Shown here: one piece after another, positions 6,778 to 14,783 of the stretch
Layout: each line of letters starts with the position of its first letter
How positions within the stretch are numbered: position 1 is the first letter of the stretch
Source: DASYML01 sp034665545
GTDB lineage: Bacteria; Acidobacteriota; Blastocatellia; Pyrinomonadales; Pyrinomonadaceae
Assembly: GCA_034665545.1 (NCBI GenBank)
Contig: JAXDFO010000238.1
Location: forward strand, 1 to 23,750
DNA length: 23,750 bases
Reading direction: 5' to 3'
The notes under the pieces: generated by a model
The model's input: only the letters and a program-made list of their open reading frames with translations
Told to the model about the DNA's origin: nothing
Databases searched by the model: none
Program-made: the position numbers and the translations under genes

Positions 6778-8457
6778 TTAACTTCTTCCCGCGAATGATG
6801 CGATGAGGACCGCGATAGGGTCTATGCAATCGCGGCGCGCGTCCACGCCTTCCGGGTAGTTGTTGACCATGATGGAGAAGGCGAGGCGTTCGCCCGCCGC
6901 GCTCGTGACGTAGCCGGAGAGGCTGGCGGCGGAACTGAGCGAGCCTGTCTTGGCGCGTATGTTGTTCTCGCCTTGCGTGCCTTTGAAGCGATTCCGCAAC
7001 GTCCCGTCAACGCCCGCGATTGGCAGCGCGTCTCTGAAGACCGCGCCGTAGCGATGGCGGCTCATGTAAGTCAAGAGTTGGAGCGTCGCGTTGGCCGTCA
7101 CCATGTCATTACGCGAAAGCCCTGAGCCGTCCGTCAGGACCAGTTCATTCGGATTGACGCCCGCCTCCGTCAGAAATTTTTTAACGACTTCGAGGCCCGC
7201 CTCCTCGCTCGTAGAGGGCGCGCTCGCCGGAGCGACTACCGGACCAGGAGCGGCCTGTTTGCCGAGCGTGCGCAGTATCAATTCCGTGTAAAGGTTCTGG
7301 CTGGGTTTGAGGGTTTGCGCGGCGATGAGGCTGAAGGGCGGCGAGAGCAAGGAAGCAATCTCCGCGCGCGCCGGTTGCGTCGTGGTCGTGTTAATTGGAC
7401 CACTCGCGCTCGCCTCAATCGTGCGCGTGCGCCCTGTCATGAGAATGCCGCGACGGGTGAGCGACTGCCGCAGCATGTCTACGAAGAGCATCGCGGGGTT
7501 GGTCAGCCCGACGCCGCCTGAGTAGCCCTTATCATCGAGGGCCAAGCCGCCGCTCACTTCCAACACGTTCTGCCCGAGCGGGCGATAGACCCTCAACTCT
7601 CTCTTCATGCCGCGCGCGGCGGTCGTCGTCCTGTTAATGATTTTGATGAGAGATGTCGCCGGGCCGGTCGTGATGATGCAAGGAGAGCCGATGCTCGCGC
7701 CGGGCTTCACGAAGAGGTCCAGCGAGTTATCGTTGACGGTCAGCGCGCTCACTTCCGCGCCGTAATACCAGGTCAGGTCGTCCCACTCCCAGCCCGTGCC
7801 GAGAGGTGGTCCAATAAAATATGTTTCATCGCCGACGAGGTCGCCTTCGATGCGTTTGATTCCGGCGGCCTGTATGCGCGCGGCGAGATCGTCAATGCCT
7901 TTATCGTAATCGCCGTTATTGAAGCGGGCCGCGATTGAAGGATCGCCGCGCCCGTAAACGACGAGGTCGCCGCGCACAATCCCGCTCGCGTCGGGCTGCG
8001 CAAGGGCGTAGACGGAGGTTCTGAAATGATAGTCGGGCGAGAGACGGTCGAGCGCGGTCGCCACCGTGTAGAGTTTCATGTTTGAAGCTGGCCGCAGGAG
8101 CTTGCCCGCGTTCTCTTCAAACAACGTGCGGCCCGTCTCCAACGATGTGGCCTTGACCGCCACCAGCGCGGGCGCAAGCTCAGCGCGACGCAAAATTTCA
8201 AAGATGCGCTCCTGCAACTCCGCGATTGTTTTCGGCGTGCCCGCTTGAACCGCGTTCCTCGCCGTCGCGCTCGCTTGCGGCGCGGGCGTGGGTGTTGCTA
8301 TCGGAGCGGGAGCGACCACGCGACGCTCTCGTTGCTGCGTCGGCGTCGGCTGTTGAACTTGCGCGCGGAGCGGCGCGGGCGAGTTCAAAGAGAGCAGGAC
8401 GAACAGGCAGACCAGAGTTGTTTTCAGCTTATTTATTTGGACCATAAACACCATCAT
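6778..8457 (-). CDS. dacB: D-alanyl-D-alanine carboxypeptidase/endopeptidase, PBP4 family
   Basis: A periplasmic penicillin-binding protein of class C that trims peptidoglycan peptides. With the ATG at 8457 it has 559 aa (ATGs at 8454 and 8445 are alternatives). An N-terminal signal peptide (LKTTLVCLFVLLSLNSPAPL, ending in RAQ near residue 33) is followed by a Pro/Thr/Gln-rich linker. All three active-site motifs are present: S-x-x-K as SNMK (S125, K128), S-x-N as SRN (S448-N450), and KTG (503-505). The long insertion between the first and second motifs is characteristic of PBP4/DacB. No clear Shine-Dalgarno sequence is seen, and the 5' flank is the 21-bp repeat array. The DapF-like gene follows after 23 bp and is probably co-transcribed. 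Confidence 0.92.
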   Translation of the reverse strand: MMVFMVQINKLKTTLVCLFVLLSLNSPAPLRAQVQQPTPTQQRERRVVAPAPIATPTPAPQASATARNAVQAGTPKTIAELQERIFEILRRAELAPALVAVKATSLETGRTLFEENAGKLLRPASNMKLYTVATALDRLSPDYHFRTSVYALAQPDASGIVRGDLVVYGRGDPSIAARFNNGDYDKGIDDLAARIQAAGIKRIEGDLVGDETYFIGPPLGTGWEWDDLTWYYGAEVSALTVNDNSLDLFVKPGASIGSPCIITTGPATSLIKIINRTTTAARGMKRELRVYRPLGQNVLEVSGGLALDDKGYSGGVGLTNPAMLFVDMLRQSLTRRGILMTGRTRTIEASASGPINTTTTQPARAEIASLLSPPFSLIAAQTLKPSQNLYTELILRTLGKQAAPGPVVAPASAPSTSEEAGLEVVKKFLTEAGVNPNELVLTDGSGLSRNDMVTANATLQLLTYMSRHRYGAVFRDALPIAGVDGTLRNRFKGTQGENNIRAKTGSLSSAASLSGYVTSAAGERLAFSIMVNNYPEGVDARRDCIDPIAVLIASFAGRS

Positions 8458-8530
8458 GAGACCGAAGTTCGCACGCGCCATGCATGATGACGCGTGCGGA
8501 TTTTCAAGAGCCGACGCGGACTGTACAACG

Positions 8531-8815
8531 CCTGCGTGCGCGTGTGAAATCGCCGCGCGCATGTATCACGGGGCGGCGTGCATGCGTCACATCGCGGCGT
8601 GCATGCCTCACGTCCTGGTGTGCATGCGTCACGTCCTGGCGTGCGCGTGTGCCGGTGCGGCGTGCGCGTGTTCAAGTGTGACGTGCGCGTGTGCCGCCGT
8701 GCCGTGCGTGCATGTAGACAAGCCGTGCGCGTGTTCCGGCGCGGCGTGCATGTGTAACGTCGCCGTGTGCGCGCGTTGCGGCGCGGCGTGCGTGGCGACG
8801 GGGGCCGCGTGCGTC
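8531..8815. repeat. degenerate 21-bp minisatellite, about 13-14 units, alternating purine-pyrimidine
   Basis: The 357-bp gap between the heptokinase and PBP4 genes is filled by degenerate 21-bp units such as GCGGCGTGCATGCGTCAC and GCGTGCGCGTGTGCC. On the + strand the units encode a 7-residue period with a cysteine every seventh residue (AACMRHI, AACMPHV, LACACAG, AACACSS and similar; cysteine codons from 8537 to 8812). The reverse strand is also largely open, because the unit is a multiple of three. Most units contain a 10-12-bp alternating purine-pyrimidine tract. A + strand ORF (8456-8935) spans it, but its end is antisense to the heptokinase, it lacks a ribosome-binding site, and it is not called as a gene. 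The last unit reaches the heptokinase stop codon. Confidence 0.85.
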
Positions 8816-9846
8816 TATGACGAGGGCGCGGGCGCGGGTTTATCGCTCAAGTTTTCCCGCGCGAAGGAGGCGATGAGTTCATCTGCGCTGGCGGTGGCCG
8901 TGCCGACCTTGCCGACGACGATGCCCGCCGCGTGATTGGCGAGGCCCGCCGCTTCGAGCATGGACGCGCCCGCCGCGAGGGTGGCCGCGAGGGTGGCGAT
9001 AACGGTATCGCCCGCGCCCGTCACGTCGTAGACTTCGCGCGCCGCCGTCTCTACATAGACAGGCTCACTGCCCGCCTCCATCAGCATCATGCCGCGCTCG
9101 CCGCGCGTAATCAGCACCGCGTCGCAAGAGAGTCTCTCGCGTATCAGTTGGCCCGCGCGCCGGAGTCCCTCGTCCGTGTCCTCTTCTATATTAGTCAGGC
9201 GCAAAGCTTCATGATGATTGGGCGTGATGAGCGTCGCCGGACGATACGCGTTGAAGTTGCGAATCTTCGGGTCAACGAGCACCGGAATGCCGCGCTCGTA
9301 AGCGAGTGGCAGAATTGACGCGAGCACGCGCGGCGTGACCGCGCCCTTGTCATAATCGGAGACGACGAAAGCATGCGCCTCCATCACCGCGTCCTTCAAG
9401 ATGGCTATGAGCTTGTCTTCAATCTGCGACGCGACGGGCGTGCGTCGCTCGCGGTCTGCGCGCACGACGAGTTGATTATGCGCGATGATGCGCGTCTTCG
9501 TAGTAGACGGACGCGCCGCATCCCTGACGAGCGATTCATCCGCACGCAATGCCCCCGCCTCCCTCAACTCCGACCGCAAACGCTCCCCGCCCGCATCATC
9601 TCCCACAACTCCGACCACCCGCGCCCGCGCCCCCAACGCCGCCAGGTTCGCCAGCACGTTGGCCGCCCCGCCCGGATGCGCCGACTCGCGCCGTATGTCC
9701 ACCACCGGCACGGGCGCTTCCGGCGAAACGCGCGTCACATCCCCCCACATAAACTCGTCCAGCATCACGTCGCCATACACGACCACCAGCAAGTCGCTCA
9801 TCCGACCCGCCAGTTCATAAGCACGTTCCTGCGTTAATCGGTCCAT
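8815..9846 (-). CDS. rfaE1: D-glycero-beta-D-manno-heptose-7-phosphate kinase (RfaE1/HldA type)
   Basis: A 343-aa PfkB/ribokinase-family sugar kinase that phosphorylates heptose-7-phosphate at C1 for ADP-heptose synthesis in the cytoplasm. Marks include the PGGAANVLANLAALGA block (58-73), VSDYDKGAVTP (162-171), VDPKIRNFNAYRPATLITPN (191-210), ITRGERGMML (246-255), and the PfkB signature DVTGAGDTVIATLA with the anion-hole GAGD and catalytic base D280. It lacks the C-terminal nucleotidyltransferase domain of the bifunctional HldE, so a separate adenylyltransferase is expected elsewhere. The ATG at 9846 starts a family-typical N-terminus. The GT9 glycosyltransferase just upstream is a likely partner in lipopolysaccharide core synthesis; an inverted repeat (9896-9990) lies between them. 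Confidence 0.92.
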   Translation of the reverse strand: MDRLTQERAYELAGRMSDLLVVVYGDVMLDEFMWGDVTRVSPEAPVPVVDIRRESAHPGGAANVLANLAALGARARVVGVVGDDAGGERLRSELREAGALRADESLVRDAARPSTTKTRIIAHNQLVVRADRERRTPVASQIEDKLIAILKDAVMEAHAFVVSDYDKGAVTPRVLASILPLAYERGIPVLVDPKIRNFNAYRPATLITPNHHEALRLTNIEEDTDEGLRRAGQLIRERLSCDAVLITRGERGMMLMEAGSEPVYVETAAREVYDVTGAGDTVIATLAATLAAGASMLEAAGLANHAAGIVVGKVGTATASADELIASFARENLSDKPAPAPSS

Positions 9847-9895
9847 GAATCAGTGTTAGTGGGTCAATATAGTCATGAATGTGCTGGACCATGAG

Positions 9896-9990
9896 ATTCA
9901 CCACCGCAGACACAGAGAACGCAGAGCTTACACAGAGGCTTGCATCTGCTCTGTGCGACCTCCCTGTCCTCTGTGTCTGTGGTGGTGAAT
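9896..9990. repeat. palindromic CACAGA-type interspersed repeat, copy 1
   Basis: A 95-bp element with 24-bp terminal inverted arms, ATTCACCACCGCAGACACAG... (9896-9919) against 9967-9990, with two mismatches; the interior also contains CACAGAGG/CTCTGTG blocks that can pair. It lies 14 bp after the GT9 stop and before the heptokinase start. It has no coding capacity and shares its vocabulary with the element at 11479-11575. Confidence 0.82.
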
Positions 9991-10003
9991 GCTGCTTTCA
10001 TCT

Positions 10004-11209
10004 TCACTCAACGCAAATTGGCCCATTAACCGCCAGCACTCTTTCGATGGCCGCCGTGACACGTTCTACGGAGACGCGGCGGATACATTCCGGCGCGTCG
10101 AACTCGGCGCAAGTATAGCCGGGGCAGGGCTGGCACGGCAGTTCTTCGCGGACTACTTCCGAGCGCACGCTTCCGCCCGTCCAGGGTCGCCAGTGCGCGA
10201 CGTTGGACGAGCCGAAGATGACTACTGACGGCGTGCCCACGGCAGCCGCGATGTGCGCCAGGCCGCTATCGTTGCCGACGAAGAGACTCGCGCGCGCGGC
10301 CAACGCCGTCACCAACGGCAATGAAATATCAGAGAACGTGACGACGGGCGCGGCGGAGTTTGCGACGAGAGCCTGGTTGATGGCCGCTTCATGCGGCGCG
10401 ACGACGGCGATTGTTTGCAAGCCTCGCGCGGCAAGCGTTTCCGCGACTCGCGCGAAGTTCTCCGTCGCCCATCGCTTCGTTTCAAAGGCCGCCGCCGGAT
10501 GCAGCAGCGCGAAGGGCCGCGACGTATCAAATCGCGGCTGGTCCAGTTTTAAGTCGCGCAGTTTCTGGTCCAGCAATGCTTCCGCTTCCATCGTCACGGC
10601 GAGTCGCGTCGCGGGCCTGTCGCTGACCGGCACGCCCGTCCAGCCGAGCAGGGCGAGTTGCTGCTCAACGGAATGCGTCCGCTCTCTGCCCCAGAGCTCT
10701 GCGGCGGGCGGCGCGGTGTGATTGTGCAGGCGAGCGTACTGGTAACTCGCATAGCCCACGCGATGCTGCGCACCCGAAGCCCGCGTGATGAGCGTGGCGG
10801 TCGTCCCGCCGTGCAGGTTATAGGCGACATCGTAACGCGCGGCCCTCAACGCACGCACGACCCTCGCGCGCGAAGCAGTGCTGCCACGCTCGATGGTGAT
10901 TACCCGGTCCACTAATTCGAGTCCGTCAAGGAGCGGCGCGACCCAGTCTTCAAGTAAAACATCTATCTGCGCGCCGGGCAGAAATCTGCGCAGCGCATAG
11001 AGCGCGGGCGTCGCCAGCGCCGTATCGCCTATCGAGCGCAGGCGCACGACGAGCACCCGGCGCACGCCTCGCCAGTCCCAACGCGGCGGCGCGAGCGGCT
11101 GCGGCTTTTCTACAACCGCCGACGCATCGTCCCTCGCCTCAGCCAGGGCCGACGCGGCGAGCGTGGGCCAACTCGCCACGGTCTCAGCTTTGCGCGGTAG
11201 ACTCTTCAT
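10004..11209 (-). CDS. glycosyltransferase family 9 (ADP-heptose:LPS heptosyltransferase-like)
   Basis: A protein of about 401 aa. After a variable N-terminus of about 45 residues, it shows the GT9 opening RRVLVVRLRSIGDTALATPAL, an N-terminal Rossmann domain, and the donor-binding region LLHPAAAFETKRW and VGNDSGLAHIAAAVGTPSVV with the conserved GxDSGxxH motif. A cysteine cluster follows (ELPCQPCPGYTCAEFDAPEC), as in many GT9 enzymes. It should transfer heptose from an ADP-heptose donor to a lipopolysaccharide core acceptor at the inner face of the membrane; the exact acceptor is unknown. The ATG at 11209 overlaps the end of the Trm112-like gene; a TTG at 11215 is an alternative, and conserved sequence only begins about 45 residues in. 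The heptokinase gene downstream fits the same pathway. Confidence 0.88.
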   Translation of the reverse strand: MKSLPRKAETVASWPTLAASALAEARDDASAVVEKPQPLAPPRWDWRGVRRVLVVRLRSIGDTALATPALYALRRFLPGAQIDVLLEDWVAPLLDGLELVDRVITIERGSTASRARVVRALRAARYDVAYNLHGGTTATLITRASGAQHRVGYASYQYARLHNHTAPPAAELWGRERTHSVEQQLALLGWTGVPVSDRPATRLAVTMEAEALLDQKLRDLKLDQPRFDTSRPFALLHPAAAFETKRWATENFARVAETLAARGLQTIAVVAPHEAAINQALVANSAAPVVTFSDISLPLVTALAARASLFVGNDSGLAHIAAAVGTPSVVIFGSSNVAHWRPWTGGSVRSEVVREELPCQPCPGYTCAEFDAPECIRRVSVERVTAAIERVLAVNGPICVE

Positions 11210-11375
11210 CCTCAATCGTCGCTTCGTCTATCAGCATCACCGGAATATCATCACGAATCGGATAGACGCGCTTGCACTCAAGGCACTTCAACCCGCTCTC
11301 ATCCGTCTTTAATTGGACCTGCGCCTTGCAGGCCGGGCAGGCCAGTATCTCTAACAAATCTTGACTAATCGCCAT
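11184..11375 (-). CDS. Trm112-family zinc-ribbon protein
   Basis: A 63-aa small protein with the bacterial Trm112 pattern: LLEILACPACKAQVQL, then LKCLECKRVYPIRDDIPVML. The four cysteines C13, C16, C31 and C34 form a zinc-ribbon, and the RVYPIRDDIPVML ending is diagnostic. Bacterial members are often near lipid A or envelope genes; they are thought to partner methyltransferases, but their role is poorly defined. The ATG at 11375 was chosen because it precedes the conserved domain; an upstream in-frame extension to 11420 is not conserved-looking. Its end overlaps the GT9 start by about 26 bp, so translation is probably coupled. Confidence 0.88.
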   Translation of the reverse strand: MAISQDLLEILACPACKAQVQLKTDESGLKCLECKRVYPIRDDIPVMLIDEATIEDEESTAQS

Positions 11376-11478
11376 CACTTCAAAACCTTTCCAAACTTCG
11401 CGCCGCGCGCTTATCAACATGACTACAACAAAAGGAGAACATCAAGCTTAACAAAAACAACGGCCAGTGACGAGTTCG

Positions 11479-11575
11479 GCCACAGAGGCACCGCAGACAC
11501 AGAGATAAAAATAGAAATATCAGATATGAGAATTGAACTGTTAATTTGTTCTCTGTCTCTCTGTGCCTCTGTGGC
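11479..11575. repeat. palindromic CACAGA-type interspersed repeat, copy 2, inside the P450 3' end
   Basis: Terminal arms GCCACAGAGGCACCGCAGAC... (11479-11505) and 11550-11575 are inverted complements with one indel and a few mismatches. The element shares the GCAGACACAGAGA word with copy 1. Its right arm is translated as the final residues of the P450 (HRGTERQRTN) and carries that gene's stop codon region. Confidence 0.82.
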
Positions 11576-12908
11576 TAACAATCATTCTCACTCCGTGTTT
11601 GGGGCGCAGGGTGATGACGGGGCGAACTTCCACACGTTGGTCCGGGACGAGACGCATGCGCCATTTCTGGGCCAGCGTGGCGATGAGCAGGATGCCCTCC
11701 ATCCAGGCGAAGCCTTCGCCTATGCAACGCCTGGGACCGCCGCCGAACGGGAAGTAGGAGAACTGCGGTCTCGCTTCGCGCGCGTCTGTGGTCCAACGCT
11801 GCGGGTCGAAGCGTTCAGGCTCAGGAAAGAAACGCGCGTCGTGATGCATCGCGTACTGGCTCAAGAGGACCAGCGACCCGTCCGGCACAACATAGCCTCC
11901 TATCTCATGGTCCCTTGTTGCGAGACGACCGACGGCCCAGGCGGGCGGGTACAATCGCATCGCCTCCGTCAAGACCATCTCCGTATATTTCAAGCGCGCC
12001 ACGTCATCCATCGTGGGCAGCCTGCCCGCCAGTAATTGGTCCAATTCCTCATGAAGCCTTGCTTCCACGTCAGCGTGTTGAGAGAGTAGATACCAGGTCC
12101 AGGTCAGCGCGTTGGCGGTCGTTTCGTGTCCGGCCAGAAAGATGGTCATGGCTTCGTCGCGCACCTGCTCGTCCGTCATGCCGCCGCCGTTCTGGTCCTC
12201 TTCGTCCTGCGCGAGCAGCAGCATCGAGAGCAGGTCGCCGTGGTCCTCACCGCTCTTTCTGCGCTCGTTGATGATGCGGTAGATGGTGGCGTCGAGCCTG
12301 GCCCTGGCCTTCTGAAAACGTTTGTTCTGCGGGAGCGGCAGCTTTTCCAACAACTCCGAAAACGGCATCATCAGCGCGTCGAACAAATCCATCACGACCG
12401 TGAGGGCCGCGCCTATCTCCTGCGCCTCCGCTTCCACGTCCGCATCGAAGAGCGTCTTGCCGACGATGCCCAACGTGAGACGCATCATCTCCTGCGAGAT
12501 GTCGAGGGTCTCACCGTCTTGCCAACGCTCCATCGCGCGCACGCTGTAGTTTGTCATGACGGACGCATAGGAGGCGATGCGCTGGCGATGAAAGGCTGGC
12601 TGCGCGAGACGCCTTTGCCGCCTGTGAAACTGGCCTTCGCTCGTCAACAGTCCTTCGCCCAGAAGACGCTTGGACCTCTGGAGCGCGCGCCCCTTGATGA
12701 AGCCCTGGTGATGCGTCACCAGCACGTCCTTGATGAAGTCAGGGTGATTGAGAAAGTAGACATCCTGCGGCCCCAACTTGAAATAGACGATGTCGCCGTA
12801 CTCGCGCGTCATCCGCTCCATGAAAGAAACGGGGTCGCGCCTGAAGATCAGGAAATTGGGCTTGAGCAATTTGCCCTGCGGGCCGGGCGGGCGGCGGGGG
12901 GTCTTCAC
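11541..12908 (-). CDS. cytochrome P450
   Basis: A 455-aa soluble bacterial P450 oxidising an unknown, probably lipophilic, substrate. The I-helix oxygen-activation motif is AGHETT, the K-helix ExxR is EAMR, the PERF-like meander is FFPEPERFDPQRW, and the heme ligand lies in FPFGGGPRRCIGEGFA (C395). The start is best placed at the GTG at 12908, which has GAGGAG six bases upstream; a GTG at 12944 would add 12 residues without support. No ferredoxin or reductase gene is adjacent, so electron partners must be elsewhere. The final residues HRGTERQRTN are encoded by one arm of an interspersed inverted repeat, so the native C-terminus has been replaced or extended. It is divergent from the unknown gene at 13144. 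Confidence 0.93.
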   Translation of the reverse strand: MKTPRRPPGPQGKLLKPNFLIFRRDPVSFMERMTREYGDIVYFKLGPQDVYFLNHPDFIKDVLVTHHQGFIKGRALQRSKRLLGEGLLTSEGQFHRRQRRLAQPAFHRQRIASYASVMTNYSVRAMERWQDGETLDISQEMMRLTLGIVGKTLFDADVEAEAQEIGAALTVVMDLFDALMMPFSELLEKLPLPQNKRFQKARARLDATIYRIINERRKSGEDHGDLLSMLLLAQDEEDQNGGGMTDEQVRDEAMTIFLAGHETTANALTWTWYLLSQHADVEARLHEELDQLLAGRLPTMDDVARLKYTEMVLTEAMRLYPPAWAVGRLATRDHEIGGYVVPDGSLVLLSQYAMHHDARFFPEPERFDPQRWTTDAREARPQFSYFPFGGGPRRCIGEGFAWMEGILLIATLAQKWRMRLVPDQRVEVRPVITLRPKHGVRMIVSHRGTERQRTN

Positions 12909-12961
12909 GTTAAACTCCTCAACACGATTCTCTTCATCCTGCACGGAAGTTTAAAGGCAAA

Positions 12962-13074
12962 AGATGAAAAGGCAAAAGGTAAAACTAAAAAGGCACAAGT
13001 GAGGAGAAGCCAGCTTTGATTAAAAGGCGGTTGCCGCCTCACTTTCGCCTTTGACCTTTTTACTTTTCTCATCT
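12962..13074. repeat. A/G-rich imperfect inverted repeat with an inner hairpin
   Basis: The left arm (12962-13004, AGATGAAAAGGCAAAAGGTA...) is largely complementary to the right arm (13037-13074). A perfect AGGCGG-TTG-CCGCCT hairpin (13025-13039) lies inside. The element occupies the gap between the divergent P450 and unknown genes. This is a third repeat vocabulary, built on AAAAGG words, and may resemble a mobile palindrome family. Confidence 0.7.
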
Positions 13075-13143
13075 CGTATGTTAGTGATGAAAATGATAGG
13101 CTCATGACCTCTGGAATTTTTTCATGCGGATTGAGGGAAGAAT

Positions 13144-13905
13144 TTGTCTTTAGAATTTGCTGTCGAGTATCCATGCCTCCTGCGCGCGCGTTATAGCGAG
13201 GAGCACTTGCGCGCGTGGGGACGCCTGAGCAGTCTTCACACGCGATTGACGACGGGCGATAGGGCCGCGCCCACAGAGGATAAGGTGCGTTTCGTAGAGA
13301 AGGCGCGCGACGAGGTCGAGCACATGCAGGTGGAGACGGTTGTTTGCGCGACCTGCCCTGCTGCGCTCCCGCCGGAGGCTGCGGGCGAGGGCGAGGCCGT
13401 GGGCTGCCTGGGCCGCGTCAGCTACCCGGTCGAAGCGCAGTTTGAAAAGTTCATGGCCGACCGTGTGCAACTCGCACTCGACACGCTGGACCAGGAAGAC
13501 CAGCCGCGCCTCCTGCGCATTCTCGTTGATGCCGAGTCGCCCTTCGACGGCGAGGCGACGAAAGAGTTGCGCCGCGTGACGACCGCGCAGAACATGCGCT
13601 TCTTCGAGCTACGCCTTCCCATCCAACTGACGCGCGAAGCCTCGCACCTGACCACGGACCATCTTTTCGACCTGCTCGCTGGCTTTCGTTCGGACGACTC
13701 CGCAAGCACAACTTACACGCGCGAATTTCCCTTCGCCGCCACCGCAGATTATTACGACTTTCTGGACTTCATCCTGCGCAACGATCTCTCCGCCTCCGAA
13801 ATCTCGCGCCTGCACGCGCGCGGTCGCAACTACGCCCAATTCCTGCGCCTCCTCACCGCGCTCGAACGCGCCGAAGCCCTCAGCACACGCGTCCTACTGG
13901 ATTAG
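13144..13905 (+). CDS. uncharacterised protein with CxxC motif
   Basis: A 253-aa protein of a family I do not recognise. No signal peptide or membrane segment is seen; it should be cytoplasmic. A CATC pair (C68, C71) with a third cysteine at C88 (GCLG) suggests a metal- or thiol-binding site in the middle, flanked by charged helices; the C-terminal half is helical (LTALERAEALSTRVLLD). The best start is the TTG at 13144, preceded by GAGGGA at a suitable distance. It converges with the DUF4388 gene, the two stop codons being separated by two bases, and its 5' flank is a large inverted repeat. The coding frame is uninterrupted and its codon use looks like the neighbours. Confidence 0.8.
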   Translation: MSLEFAVEYPCLLRARYSEEHLRAWGRLSSLHTRLTTGDRAAPTEDKVRFVEKARDEVEHMQVETVVCATCPAALPPEAAGEGEAVGCLGRVSYPVEAQFEKFMADRVQLALDTLDQEDQPRLLRILVDAESPFDGEATKELRRVTTAQNMRFFELRLPIQLTREASHLTTDHLFDLLAGFRSDDSASTTYTREFPFAATADYYDFLDFILRNDLSASEISRLHARGRNYAQFLRLLTALERAEALSTRVLLD

Positions 13906-13907
13906 AA

Positions 13908-14627
13908 TCACTTGTTCTGTTCGTCGAGTTGTCTGAGGGCGTCAAGGATGAGGTTGGTGTTGCTGGAACTCTTGATGTTGTCGGGAAATTTTTGGGCAGA
14001 CCTTTCAAACTCGAAGAAGCCGTCTGTGAGTTCCACGACCTTGCGAAAGGCTTCCTCGCCTTTGGCTCCGTCGCTGGACTCCGCGCCCGTGATGCGTCCT
14101 TCGTTGAAGAAGACGCGGCCCCCTGCGTGCGGCGTCTCGCCGTTGATGGAGAGCAAGCCTGAGAGGCGCGCGTTTTCCAGCACCTGCACGATGTCGAAGA
14201 TGCTGATGATGCTGATGTCTCCGGCGAGTGTGGCGTAGGTGCGACGCTCGAAAGATACCTCGGCGGGCCTGGCGAGGTCAGGGCGGCGCGCGCGCCGGAT
14301 GGCTTCGAGTCCGGCGGCGATGTTGATGCGCGGGTCAAGTTGCTTGGCTTCGAGCAGTCGCTCGTGGGCCGTCTCAAAATCGTCGCGCTCGATGTAGATG
14401 CTGGCGAGCGCGAGGCACTGGCGCGCGGCCTCTTCGGGTCGCTTGCCCGCGCTGGCTATCTCACGCACGTGCTCGCGCAATTTGATGGAGCGCGGGCGGC
14501 TCATGAGCGCGGTCTGGAGCCGCTTGATGGCCTTGTCCGTCGCCCCGTACTTGACGAACAACTCGGCATCGAGCAGCGCGGTCTCTACTTCAGTCTCGTG
14601 CTCGGAATTTGAGTGGGACTCGTTCAT
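13908..14627 (-). CDS. TPR plus DUF4388 (PATAN) protein
   Basis: A 239-aa protein. Residues about 15-100 form TPR-like helices (LLDAELFVKYGATDKAIKRL, EEAARQCLALASIYIERDDF, RLLEAKQLDP). Residues about 130-225 look like a DUF4388/PATAN domain: GDISIISIFDIVQVLENARL, then GLLSINGE, GRVFFNEGRITGA, GEEAFRKVVELTDGFFEF. PATAN domains are common in regulators of gliding motility, development and two-component networks, where they mediate protein contacts; no catalytic residues are visible. The ATG at 14627 has a weak AAGAGA upstream. It converges with the CxxC gene and diverges from the HD-GYP gene across 488 bp, hinting at a signalling cluster (inference). Confidence 0.85.
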   Translation of the reverse strand: MNESHSNSEHETEVETALLDAELFVKYGATDKAIKRLQTALMSRPRSIKLREHVREIASAGKRPEEAARQCLALASIYIERDDFETAHERLLEAKQLDPRINIAAGLEAIRRARRPDLARPAEVSFERRTYATLAGDISIISIFDIVQVLENARLSGLLSINGETPHAGGRVFFNEGRITGAESSDGAKGEEAFRKVVELTDGFFEFERSAQKFPDNIKSSSNTNLILDALRQLDEQNK

Positions 14628-14783
14628 CGTTCTCTTTTTTGGACCTGCTATGAAAGGGTGTCTCTAACACGCCTTTCGCGTCGGGATGTAAGTCTATCAC
14701 AAACAGGCGCGCGCTCGTCCCGCCTCGCCTTTTTCGCATTTAACGGCGCACCATATAGTGCAGCCCCTCCGTTGCTCCTGCTG

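Noticed and set aside
8458..8562. 35-residue N-terminal extension of the PBP4-type protein
   Set aside because: It would place residues from the repeat array before the signal peptide; starts at 8457, 8454 or 8445 fit secretion.
8531..8815. CRISPR array
   Set aside because: The repeat units are contiguous and degenerate with a 21-bp period; there are no spacers and no cas genes.
9896..9990. Simple terminator hairpin
   Set aside because: Long 24-bp arms with an inner paired region and a related second copy indicate an interspersed repeat, although it may also terminate transcription; no T tract follows.
11361..12035. 224-aa + strand ORF over the CACAGA repeat
   Set aside because: It runs antisense through the P450 3' end and the repeat; no motifs or ribosome-binding site.
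12126..13019. 297-aa + strand ORF
   Set aside because: It is antisense to the P450, which has all diagnostic motifs in the opposite frame; shadow ORF.
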